A DNA stretch of 64,000 nt, from the NCBI RefSeq assembly GCF_013085465.1, contig NZ_CP049838.1, positions 5,766,001 through 5,830,000 of the forward strand, written 5' to 3'. Positions 1 through 7,547 of the stretch are shown piece after piece (position 1 is the stretch's first letter; each line of letters begins with the position of its first letter). The DNA comes from Streptomyces asoensis. Its GTDB lineage: Bacteria > Actinomycetota > Actinomycetes > Streptomycetales > Streptomycetaceae. The translations under genes and the position numbers were made by a program. The notes under the pieces were generated by a model. It did no database searches. It was not told where the DNA came from and saw only the letters and a program-made list of their open reading frames with translations.

Positions 1-507
1 CGGCTGCGTCTCCTTGGCGGCCTGCGGCACCCACTGCATCTCGTCGAAGCGCACGACCGGGTAGTAGGTCAGGTCGCAGGTCTTGCTGCCGGTGTTGGTC
101 ACCGTGAGCAGCATGTGGTTGAGCGGGCGGGCGACCGGCTGCGCGGTGACCTTGGTGTTCGAGCCGTTGCACAGGACGCGGGTGTCGGAGGCGGTGTCGT
201 CGGCGGCCTTGTCGCCCGTACTGCCGCCCGTGTTGCCCCCGGTGTCGGCGCCTGTGTTGCCGCCCGTCTTGCCGGATGAGCCGGTCGAGCCCGTCGTGTC
301 CTTCGTCGGGGCCGTGCCGGTGCCGGTGCCGGTGCCGGTGCCGGTGCCCTTGTCCGTGGCGGGCGTGGGCTGGGCCGCCGTGGCCGTCGACGACGCCGGG
401 TGCGACGCGCCCTCGTCCTGTACGCCCGTCCCGTCCTCGCACGCCGTGAGCGCGAGGGCGGTCAGGGCGGTGAGGGCGAGCAGGTGGCTGGTGCGGCGGA
501 TACGCAT
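1..507 (-). CDS. DUF4232-type lipoprotein, 3' end missing
   Basis: A secreted lipoprotein whose C-terminal part lies beyond the left edge of the window. The first 23 residues form a lipoprotein signal peptide (MRIRRT, a hydrophobic stretch, then lipobox LTAC with Cys23). A low-complexity linker follows, including a run of Gly-Thr pairs from a six-base repeat near 312-350, and then Gly/Thr/Asp-rich sequence. From about residue 130 the protein shows the start of a DUF4232-like domain (RVLCNGSNTKV, then VTNTGSKTCDLT). Function unknown; such proteins sit on the outer face of the membrane in Streptomyces. The ATG at 505-507 directly precedes the signal peptide. A short relative lies at 2005-2193. 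Confidence 0.8.
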   Translation of the reverse strand, partial: MRIRRTSHLLALTALTALALTACEDGTGVQDEGASHPASSTATAAQPTPATDKGTGTGTGTGTGTAPTKDTTGSTGSSGKTGGNTGADTGGNTGGSTGDKAADDTASDTRVLCNGSNTKVTAQPVARPLNHMLLTVTNTGSKTCDLTYYPVVRFDEMQWVPQAAKETQP

Positions 508-695
508 CGTGAAGTCCTCTTCCGGAATGCCGTGTTGAAGCGGCGTGCTTGGATGGCCAAAGCTTGTGCGGGGATCCGTCCCAGCCGCCACGGGCGGCGG
601 ACGATAAGGGACGCTGGAATGCCTGCAATGGGTTTGACCTGGGGAAACGGACCATCCCTGGAACGCGGGGATGGGACATGGGGACTGGAGGAACG

Positions 696-2015
696 GTGTC
701 TGCGACCGAGTTCGCCGAGCTGCTGCGAGCGTTGAAGGAGCGGTCCGGGCTGAGCTACGGGATGCTCGCGAAACGGCTCCACATGAGTACGTCGACGCTG
801 CACCGCTACTGCAACGGGGACGCCGTCCCCACGGACTACGCGCCCGTGGAGCGGCTGGCGCGGCTGTGCAGGGCGTCGCCTCAGGAGCTCGTCGAGCTGC
901 ACCGGCGGTGGGTGCTGGCGGATGCGGTGCGGGGGAGGAAGGGGGACGCGGCGGAGGCCGTCGCCGCGGACGGCACCGCGGACGGCGCCGCGGATGTCTT
1001 CGCCGGCGAGGCCGTTGCGGAGGCGGCGGTCGTGGCCGCCGGGGCTGAGGAAACGCTTGTCGCGGCGGAACGCGTGGGGGACGAGCGGACCCGCCGTACC
1101 CGCCGCTTCCTGGTCCTTGCCGGGGTCGGTGTCGTGGCTGCCCTCGGCTCGGTCACCCTGGCGCTCGCCCTGACCCTGCCGTCCGGCGGGCCCGGCGGGT
1201 CCGGCGACGGGGACAGTGTCGGTGCGGCGGGTACGCCGTCCGTGCAGGGGCGGGGAACGGGGAGCACGTCCTCGCCGTCCGCGTCCGCGTCGCCGTCCGT
1301 ATCCGCGTCGCCGTCGGCCTCGACCTCGGGATCCGCCTCTCCGTCGGAGTCCGCCACCGCCGGCTCCTCGACGGCGCCGGGCGCGGGGGCCGACGCCCCC
1401 GTCCCGCTGACGGTCACCACCCGCCCGTACGCCTGGGAGAGCCCCTGTGGTCAGCGCTATCTGATCGAGCAGGGGCCGGGGCAGGTCGCGCCGCCGCCCG
1501 TCGAGCAGGACGCGCCCGCGTGGGTGGCCCGGCACGGAGCCGTGTCGGCGGGGGAGCAGTATCTGGAGCTCACCGTGCAGGGGACCGGCGAGGAGACCGT
1601 CGTCGTGGACAGCCTGACGGTCCGGACCGTCGCCAAGGCCGCGCCGCTCGCCTGGAACGACTACGCCATGGGCTACCCGGGCGTCGGCTGCGGTGGCGGT
1701 GTGCCGACGCGCGCCTTCTCCGTCGCCCTCGACGCGGCGCGGCCGGCGCTGGTGCCCGAGGCGGGGCACAAGAACTTCCCGTTCAAGGTGAGCGAGTCCG
1801 ACCCGGAGGTCTACTACGTCACCGCCGACGCCTCCGCGTACGACGTGCGCTGGTACCTGGAGCTGTCCTGGTCCAGCGGTTCACGGCACGGCAAGCTGAC
1901 GATCGACGACAAGGGCAGGCCGTTCCGCACGAGCGGCGAGAACGGGCGGCCCGACTACGAGTTCCCGCTCGGCGGCTCCGCGTGGGAGCGGGCGGGAGCC
2001 TCTCCTACGCCGTAG
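696..2015 (+). CDS. HTH-domain protein with a transmembrane segment and extracytoplasmic domain
   Basis: 439 residues. The N-terminus is a helix-turn-helix of the XRE/LexA-like type (about residues 1-70, with SYGMLAKRLHMSTSTLHRYC as the DNA-reading part). An Ala-rich linker and one membrane helix near residues 145-165 follow, then a Ser/Pro linker of about 50 residues and a C-terminal domain of about 190 residues that would lie outside the cell. This architecture recurs in Streptomyces, where the outer domain is uncharacterised. I chose GTG 696 because GGAGGA stands five bases upstream; ATG 678 is the alternative. The 3' end overlaps the convergent small lipoprotein gene by 11 bases. It may sense something outside the cell or just anchor the regulator; neither is shown. 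Confidence 0.75.
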   Translation: MSATEFAELLRALKERSGLSYGMLAKRLHMSTSTLHRYCNGDAVPTDYAPVERLARLCRASPQELVELHRRWVLADAVRGRKGDAAEAVAADGTADGAADVFAGEAVAEAAVVAAGAEETLVAAERVGDERTRRTRRFLVLAGVGVVAALGSVTLALALTLPSGGPGGSGDGDSVGAAGTPSVQGRGTGSTSSPSASASPSVSASPSASTSGSASPSESATAGSSTAPGAGADAPVPLTVTTRPYAWESPCGQRYLIEQGPGQVAPPPVEQDAPAWVARHGAVSAGEQYLELTVQGTGEETVVVDSLTVRTVAKAAPLAWNDYAMGYPGVGCGGGVPTRAFSVALDAARPALVPEAGHKNFPFKVSESDPEVYYVTADASAYDVRWYLELSWSSGSRHGKLTIDDKGRPFRTSGENGRPDYEFPLGGSAWERAGASPTP

Positions 2016-2193
2016 GTGCCGGATCCTGTCGGGGTGCTGCCGGACCCCGTCGGGTGCTGGAGCCCGACGGGCCCTCGTCGCGCAGGCCCTCGCCGTCGTG
2101 GCACGCGGTGAGGGCGAGCGCCGCAGCGGCGGTCAGCGCGGCGGCGAGCAGACGGACGCGGCGGCGGGTGGGGGGAGTGGGGCGTATGGGCAT
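2005..2193 (-). CDS. short lipoprotein, probably a truncated relative of the first gene
   Basis: 62 residues starting at ATG 2191-2193. An Arg-rich start, an Ala/Leu hydrophobic core and lipobox LTAC (Cys31) make a clear lipoprotein signal. The residues after the Cys (HDGEGLRDEGPSG) resemble those after the lipobox of the protein at 1-507 (EDGTGVQDEGASH). After that only about 20 Pro/Arg-rich residues remain before the stop, with no folded domain. It is either a genuine tiny lipoprotein or the surviving 5' end of a DUF4232-like gene. The stop lies inside the 3' end of the convergent HTH gene. Confidence 0.5.
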   Translation of the reverse strand: MPIRPTPPTRRRVRLLAAALTAAAALALTACHDGEGLRDEGPSGSSTRRGPAAPRQDPAPTA

Positions 2194-2341
2194 GGGGCAA
2201 GCCTGAGCCGTACGGCCTCCGACCTTCCACATCCGCCGCGCAAGTCGGGACGCCGGTCCGGTCCCATAGCCTCTGAACTGCGCAGACAGTGCCCCTCCGG
2301 GACGGCGTGTGGGACGCCCCGACTGCCCAGGGAGAGCCCCT

Positions 2342-2544
2342 TTGTTCACCTTCGCCTTCCGGTCGAGGGCGGAGGTGGAGCGGTTGTGCACCGGTGGAAC
2401 CCGGGACCGGCGCCCGCCCCGCCCGGCATCGCGCCGGACGCCTTCGCCGCCCTCGACGACATCGAGAAGATCCGCTAGCGCGGTATCGACGACGTGACGG
2501 ACGACGACATCAACGTGTACGGGGCGACGGGGACGAAGGTGTGA
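2342..2544 (+). pseudogene. decayed small gene with a frame change and in-frame stop
   Basis: A TTG at 2342 with GGGAGAG upstream begins a protein-like stretch (LFTFAFRSRAEVERLCTGG). The reading then continues sensibly only in another frame (IAPDAFAALDDIEKIR), reaches TAG at 2476-2478, and resumes in the same frame as RGIDDVTDDDINVYGATG up to TGA at 2542-2544. The acidic, hydrophilic character is continuous across the stop, which suggests a decayed gene. The family is not recognised. It could also be chance GC-rich sequence. Confidence 0.3.
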
Positions 2545-2613
2545 ACGCATGCCGCTGTACGCATGTTGCCGTCCACATGGCAGAAACCCGTGTGTAGGCG
2601 GCATGTATCTCCC

Positions 2614-2619
2614 TAGGGT
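2614..2619 (+). promoter_or_regulatory. -10 element TAGGGT, leaderless start
   Basis: TAGGGT ends six bases before ATG 2626. At that distance transcription would start at or next to the ATG, and no ribosome site is present, so the aminotransferase mRNA is probably leaderless. No good -35 is visible. Confidence 0.45.
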
Positions 2620-2625
2620 GCGGGC

Positions 2626-3879
2626 ATGACTGTCGCAGCCGAGTCGCCCAGTGCGCCCGCCTCCGTCCCCGCCGCCGCTCCAGGCCCCGTGCCCGTTCCT
2701 GCCTCCGTGCCTTCGCTCGCCGCCCGGGTCCGGTCGATCGGCGGCTCGCCCGTGCGGGACATCCTCGCCGTCACCGCCCGCCCCGAGGTGATCAACTTCG
2801 CGGGCGGGCTGCCCGCGCCGGAGCTGTTCGACCGCGAGGGCGTGGCCGCCGCGTTCCGGTTCGCGCTGGAGGAGGTTCCGGCCCAGGCCCTCCAGTACGC
2901 CACGACCGAGGGCGAGCCGAGCCTGCGTGAGCGGCTGGCGGCACGGACGACGGCCCGTGGACTGCCCACGACCGCCGACGACCTCCTCGTCACCACGGGT
3001 TCCCAGCAAGCCCTGTCCCTGCTGGCGACCGCACTCCTCGACCCCGGCGACACGGTGCTCGTCGAGGCGCCCTGCTACCTGGCCGCCCTCCAGGTCTTCG
3101 GTCTGGCGGGAGCCAGGATCGTGGCGGTGCCCGGCGACGCGGACGGCCCGGACCCCGAGGCGCTCGCCGACCTCGTGGTCCGTGAACGGCCGAAGCTCCT
3201 CTACACCGTCCCCACCTTCCAGAACCCCACCGGCCGCACCGTCCCCGCCGAGCGCCGTGCCGCGGTCGCCGCCGTCGCCGCCCGGCACGGTCTGTGGATC
3301 GTCGAGGACGACCCCTACGGCGAACTCCGCTACGACGGCGAGCGCGTCCCCTGGATCGCCGCCCACCCCGACGCCCGCGACCGTACGGTCCTCCTCGGCT
3401 CCTTCTCCAAGGTCATGGCACCCGGCATCCGGCTGGGCTGGCTGCGCGCGCCGGACGAGCTGCGCCGGGCCTGCGTCGTCGCCAAGCAGGCCGCCGATCT
3501 GCACACCCCCACCGTCAACCAGCTCGCCGCGGCACGGTACTTGACCGCCTTCGACCTGGACGCGCACGTGGCCCGGGTCGCCGCCGTGTACCGGGAGCGC
3601 CGGGACGCCATGCTCGCGGGCCTCGCGGACGCCCTCCCGGCAGGGTCGGTGTGGACCCGTCCGGAGGGCGGCATGTTCCTCTGGGTCCGCCTCCCCGAGT
3701 CGTACGACACCACGGCCCTCCTGCCGCAGGTCGTCGCCCAGGACGTGGCGTACGTCCCCGGCGCCCCCTTCTACGCCGGTGAGCCCGACCGCTCGACCCT
3801 GCGCCTGTGCTTCGTGACGCAGACCCCGGAGGAGATCGGGGAGGGGCTGCGCAGGCTGGGGCGGGGGCTCACGGGGTAG
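2626..3879 (+). CDS. PLP-dependent aminotransferase (MocR/LysN-like, class I fold)
   Basis: 417 residues; transfers an amino group between an amino acid and a 2-oxoacid using pyridoxal phosphate. It has the class I/II layout: FAGGLPAPELF near residue 58, the cofactor-cradling YATTEGEPSLRERLA at 91-105, FQNPTGRTV at 199-207, VEDDPYGELRYDG at 226-238, and the Schiff-base lysine Lys262 in LGSFSKVMAPGIRLGWL. This is the enzyme half of MocR proteins without the GntR DNA-binding domain, as in 2-aminoadipate or valine-pyruvate-type transaminases; the substrate cannot be read. The first 30 residues are Ala/Pro-rich, so the true start could be slightly downstream. It converges on the DUF4253 gene, 6 bases away. 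Confidence 0.88.
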   Translation: MTVAAESPSAPASVPAAAPGPVPVPASVPSLAARVRSIGGSPVRDILAVTARPEVINFAGGLPAPELFDREGVAAAFRFALEEVPAQALQYATTEGEPSLRERLAARTTARGLPTTADDLLVTTGSQQALSLLATALLDPGDTVLVEAPCYLAALQVFGLAGARIVAVPGDADGPDPEALADLVVRERPKLLYTVPTFQNPTGRTVPAERRAAVAAVAARHGLWIVEDDPYGELRYDGERVPWIAAHPDARDRTVLLGSFSKVMAPGIRLGWLRAPDELRRACVVAKQAADLHTPTVNQLAAARYLTAFDLDAHVARVAAVYRERRDAMLAGLADALPAGSVWTRPEGGMFLWVRLPESYDTTALLPQVVAQDVAYVPGAPFYAGEPDRSTLRLCFVTQTPEEIGEGLRRLGRGLTG

Positions 3880-3885
3880 CGCGGA

Positions 3886-4671
3886 TCAGTCCCACCAGAA
3901 GGTCCAGGTGGGCTCGCCGACGAGCTGCTGGGCGTAGGCCTCCAGGGTGCCCGGGCCCTGGAGGACGTTGTCCGGGCAGAACGCGAAGTGCTCGGCGGCG
4001 ATCGGCTCCGCCTCCGCGAGGGTGCCGGGCGGGGCCGCGACGGATACGGCCAGGACGTCGAAACCGAGGCCGACGACCCGTATGCCGAAGCGGTCCTCCC
4101 AGGAGCGCAGGACGGCGCACAGTCGCGCGACGTCGTGCTCGTGGTTGGCCGGGCCCGACCAGCCGACGGCCGCCGGGACGTCCGCGCTGCGGCGGGCGGG
4201 GACCAGGGCGACATGCGGCGACCCGAACCAGGAAGGCCCCTGCTCCGCAAGGGTGTCGGCGATCTGCGCGGCGCGTGCGTCCGGATCCGCCGTCAGGGTG
4301 CCGGGCGCGGCGAGGCCGGGCCACTCCTCGCCGTCCGCCGCGCACTCCTCCCAGTACTCCGCGAGGATCTCCTCCGCGTCGTGGTCCCCGGGGTACGACA
4401 CCGCGGCGGGCATCAACTCCCATTCCGACGGGCCGCCTTGGGAGCCGCCGAGGTCGACCAGGACGGGAACCAGCCCGGCCCGTCCCGCCGTCCCGCCCAG
4501 GGCCGTCCAGTTGCCGGAGGAGGCGGACTGCTCCGCGTGCCACAGCAACGGCTCGTGCCACACGCCTTCGTCCGTCGTGTCGATCAGCCGGCCCGGCGGG
4601 AGCTGGAGGCCGAGGGAGCGGCCGCTGGGATCGGAGGCCAGTTTGGGGAGCGGATTGGGAAGAGTCGCCAT
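3886..4671 (-). CDS. DUF4253 domain protein
   Basis: 261 residues from ATG 4669-4671; a second ATG 30 bases upstream is possible. The C-terminal half has the DUF4253 features: PHVALVPARRSADVPAAVGW, a segment reading DRFGIRVVGLGFDVLAVSV, then AAEHFAFCPDNV, ending WTFWWD. No signal peptide or membrane helix is seen, so it should be cytoplasmic. Function unknown; the family is common in Streptomyces and sometimes found among polymorphic-toxin immunity proteins, but no toxin gene lies next to it here. It stands alone between the convergent aminotransferase and the decayed DUF2690 locus. Confidence 0.75.
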   Translation of the reverse strand: MATLPNPLPKLASDPSGRSLGLQLPPGRLIDTTDEGVWHEPLLWHAEQSASSGNWTALGGTAGRAGLVPVLVDLGGSQGGPSEWELMPAAVSYPGDHDAEEILAEYWEECAADGEEWPGLAAPGTLTADPDARAAQIADTLAEQGPSWFGSPHVALVPARRSADVPAAVGWSGPANHEHDVARLCAVLRSWEDRFGIRVVGLGFDVLAVSVAAPPGTLAEAEPIAAEHFAFCPDNVLQGPGTLEAYAQQLVGEPTWTFWWD

Positions 4672-4740
4672 GCCGGTGACTGTAAGGGCAGGCACTGACA
4701 CCGGCCCGGTCGGTGTGTCCCGTCCGGTCCGCGACGGCCG

Positions 4741-5436
4741 TCAGGCGGAGTGTCTCGCGCGCCGACGGCGCCAGACGTGCGTCAGCCAGATGCCCAGACC
4801 GACGAGCGGGAGGACGACGGCGGCCGGGATGACCACACCCGCGCCTCCCACCAGCAGGAAGGTGATCAGGGCGTCGCCGATCGACGGGCCGTCCGCGCCG
4901 CCCAACTGCCGCTCCTCGCCATGGTGTTCTCACGTCGTCGAGGGGTGGGACGTGCGGGTGCGAGGAGTTGGTTCCGGGGCCCGGCCCACCCGGGCCTCGA
5001 AGCACTCCTTCCTGCCGTCCGCCGTCGGCAGGAAACAGGTCCGGACGAGCGTCCCGGGGCGGGTCGCCGTCATGGCGGTGTGCACATAGGTGTCCGCCTC
5101 GGCGCGGTCCTTGACCTCGGCTCGGTACGGGCGGACGCCGCCCACGGCTTCGGACTCGATCCGGTCGCCGATCCGCGCACCCCACATCCGGGTCCGACTC
5201 GTCCCGCACTCTCTGCTGTACCGCAGTTGCACCGACGCCCCGGTGGCGGTGGCGGTGACGTGCTCGGCGACGGTCTCCGGCGCGGTGGCGCACCGCATGT
5301 CCATCGGGCTCCCGGCCTCGCAGGCGGTTCCCCGGCAGCGCGGGCCGGTGACGGACGGGGACGGGGACACCGCCGGGTGCGGTGCGCCGTGCTGGCCCGG
5401 GAGGAGTAAGAGGGTCAACGCGATGGCCCCGGACAC
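4741..5436 (-). pseudogene. DUF2690 secreted protein split from its membrane tail by an in-frame TGA
   Basis: From GTG 5434-5436 a 168-residue frame has a short signal-like start and a DUF2690 pattern: CRGTACEAGSP, then MRCATAPETV, VQLRYSRECGTSRTRMWGA and TCFLPTADGRKECFEA with paired cysteines. It stops at TGA 4930-4932. The same frame stays open for 62 more codons to TGA 4741-4743 and encodes a convincing membrane helix (LITFLLVGGAGVVIPAAVVL, then LVGLGIWLTHVW) and a basic end RRRRARHSA. No start codon with a ribosome site serves that tail. I read this as a nonsense mutation in one gene; a functional 168-residue protein is the alternative. Confidence 0.55.
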
Positions 5437-5445
5437 CGCGGCGAC

Positions 5446-5531
5446 TCAAGGACGACTACGGCTACACCGGCAAGATCGACGGCATCGCCGGGTCGGGGAC
5501 CGGCGCGGCGTTCAAGCGGTTCGCCGCCTGA
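5446..5531 (+). pseudogene. 3' fragment of a peptidoglycan-binding (PG_binding_1-like) gene
   Basis: A 28-codon stretch ending at TGA 5529-5531 reads LKDDYGYTGKIDGIAG, then SGTGAAFKRFAA. This matches the end of peptidoglycan-binding repeats (L-x-x-x-Y-G-Y-x-G-x-I-D-G-I-x-G-x-x-T-x-x-A-x-K-x-F). The rest of the domain is missing upstream, where the start region of the opposite-strand DUF2690 gene abuts it. It is a left-over gene end and implies a deletion at this junction. Confidence 0.55.
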
Positions 5532-5545
5532 CGTACCCGGCCATG

Positions 5546-5606
5546 ACCGCGGCCCGCCCTCCCCGGAAGCCGGAAACCGGATGCCGGAAGGAGGACGGGC
5601 CGCGGT
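5546..5606. terminator. long hairpin downstream of argS
   Basis: Arms 5546-5562 and 5590-5606 pair over 17 positions with one mismatch. The intervening bases contain a second imperfect CCGGAAGCCGG/CCGGATGCCGG stem. It lies just past the argS stop on the minus strand and also behind the plus-strand gene fragment, so it can act in both directions. Confidence 0.6.
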
Positions 5607-5637
5607 ACGTCGATCGCCTCTGCGCGGGGCTGTTCCC

Positions 5638-7407
5638 TCAGAGCTTGTCGGGGGTCCGGATGCCCAGCAGGGCCATGCCCAGGTGGAGGGTGCGGGCCGT
5701 GAGGTCCACCAGGAACAGGCGGTTCTCGACGACCTCCGGCGAGTTGTCGGGGGACAGCACATGGCACTGGTCGTAGAACGTCGTCAGGTGCGAGGCCAGC
5801 TGGTACAGGTACGCGGCCAGCTTGTGCGGCTCGTACGCCGCCGCGACCTCGTGCACCGTCTCGCCGAACCGGTCCAGGTGCAGGCCCAACGCCCGCTCCG
5901 CCGGGGCCAGTTCCAGCTCCGGGTGAGCGGCCGGGCGGGCCTCGCCGGCCTTGCGCAGGATCGACTGGATACGGGCGTACGCGTACTGGAGGTAGACGGA
6001 GGTGTCGCCGTTCAGCGAGACCATCTGGTCCAGGTCGAACTTGTAGTCCCGCACGGCGGACGTCGACAGGTCGGCGTACTTCACCGCGCCGACACCTACG
6101 TACCGGCCGTTCTCCACGATCTCCGGCTCGGACAGGCCCACCTTCACGGCCTTCTCCCGGACCACCGTCGTGGCCCGCTCGACCGCCTCGTCGAGGAGGT
6201 CGACCAGCTTGACCGTCTCGCCCTCACGGGTCTTGAACGGCTTGCCGTCCTTGCCGAGGACCGTGCCGAACGCCAACTGGTGCGCCTTGACGTCCTCGTT
6301 CAGCCAGCCCGCCCTGCGCGCCGTCTCGAAGACCATCTTGAAGTGCAGCGACTGACGGGCGTCCACCACGTACAGCAGCGTGCTCGCCTTGATGTTGAAG
6401 ACACGGTCACGGATCGCCGACAGGTCGGTCGCCGCGTAGCCGTAGCCGCCGTCCGACTTCTGGACGATCAGCGGGACCGGGTTGCCGTCCGGGCCCTTGA
6501 CGTCCTCGAAGAAGACGCAGAGGGCGCCCTCGGAGCGGACCGCGACCCCGGACTCCTCCAGGAGACGGCAGGTCTCCGCCAGCATGTCGTTGTAACCCGA
6601 CTCGCCGACGATGTCCTCGTCCCGGATCTCCATGTCCAGCTTCTCGAAGACCGAGAAGAAGTAGATCTTCGACTCGTCGACGAACTTCTGCCAGGTCGCG
6701 AGCGTGTGCGGGTCGCCCGCCTGGAGGTCCACCACCCGGCGCCGGGCCCGGGTCTTGAACTCCTCGTCCGCGTCGAACAGCCTGCGCGCGGCCTTGTAGA
6801 GGCGGTCGAGGTTCGACATCGCCTCCTCGCCGCTCACCTGGGACTCCTTGTGGTCCAGCTCGTGCGGGTGCTCGTCCAGATACTGGATGAGCATGCCGAA
6901 CTGGGTGCCCCAGTCGCCGATGTGGTGCCGGCGGACCACGCTCTCGCCGGTGAACTCCAGGATCTGCACCGTCGCGTCGCCGATGACCGCCGACCGCAGA
7001 TGACCGACGTGCATCTCCTTCGCCACGTTCGGCTGGGCGTAGTCGATGACCGTCGTGCCGGGGTGGCCGGAGTGCGGCACGCCCAGGCGGTCCGCGTCCG
7101 CGTACCGGGCGGCGAGGTTCCGGGTGATCGCGCCGTCGGTGATCGTCACGTTCAGGAAGCCGGGGCCCGAGACCTCGACCTCTTCGATCAGGTCACCCGT
7201 GACCACGTGCGCCACGACCTGCGTCGCCAGCTCCCGCGGGTTCGCCTTCGCCTTCTTGGCCAGCGCCAGGATGCCGTTGGCCTGGAAGTCGGCCCGGTCG
7301 CTTCGTCGCAGCAGCGGGTCCGCGCCGGCGGCCTCCGGCAGGGTGGCCGAGAGAGCGGACGTGAGGTGCTGTTCGACGGAGTGGCTGAGGGACGTGACCG
7401 GGGCCAT
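5638..7407 (-). CDS. argS: arginyl-tRNA synthetase
   Basis: 589 residues, the usual length. Class I synthetase that charges tRNA-Arg with arginine using ATP in the cytoplasm. The N-terminal additional domain (about residues 1-110, with PGFLNVTIT) is followed by the catalytic Rossmann core with [19 protein letters not shown], where HVGH at 133-136 is the HIGH signature. [17 protein letters not shown] fills the KMSKS-loop region, and the C-terminal DALR anticodon-binding helices end [17 protein letters not shown] 7405-7407 is the first sensible start. It is divergent from lysS with 140 bases between the two starts, so promoters for both synthetases must lie there. Confidence 0.97.
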   Translation of the reverse strand: MAPVTSLSHSVEQHLTSALSATLPEAAGADPLLRRSDRADFQANGILALAKKAKANPRELATQVVAHVVTGDLIEEVEVSGPGFLNVTITDGAITRNLAARYADADRLGVPHSGHPGTTVIDYAQPNVAKEMHVGHLRSAVIGDATVQILEFTGESVVRRHHIGDWGTQFGMLIQYLDEHPHELDHKESQVSGEEAMSNLDRLYKAARRLFDADEEFKTRARRRVVDLQAGDPHTLATWQKFVDESKIYFFSVFEKLDMEIRDEDIVGESGYNDMLAETCRLLEESGVAVRSEGALCVFFEDVKGPDGNPVPLIVQKSDGGYGYAATDLSAIRDRVFNIKASTLLYVVDARQSLHFKMVFETARRAGWLNEDVKAHQLAFGTVLGKDGKPFKTREGETVKLVDLLDEAVERATTVVREKAVKVGLSEPEIVENGRYVGVGAVKYADLSTSAVRDYKFDLDQMVSLNGDTSVYLQYAYARIQSILRKAGEARPAAHPELELAPAERALGLHLDRFGETVHEVAAAYEPHKLAAYLYQLASHLTTFYDQCHVLSPDNSPEVVENRLFLVDLTARTLHLGMALLGIRTPDKL

Positions 7408-7547
7408 AGGAGTGGGTGCCGTTCTCCTCGTGGGGATGGATAGACGCAGTCAGTATCCCATGGGGGGTAAAGCCGTTTTCCCGGGCGCGGGGCCGTCTGG
7501 GACAATGGAACGCACTTCAAACCCGGAAGCCTTCAGAACAAGAGGAC

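Noticed and set aside
462..3567. Long minus-strand open frames across the HTH and aminotransferase genes.
   Set aside because: Arg/Gly/Pro-rich composition with no motifs; they are antisense shadows of GC-rich genes. Only the last 62 codons of one frame (2005-2193) make a sensible protein.
3886..4671. DUF4253 protein as an immunity protein of a toxin system.
   Set aside because: No toxin gene or secretion system component is adjacent; the family is mostly found alone in Streptomyces.
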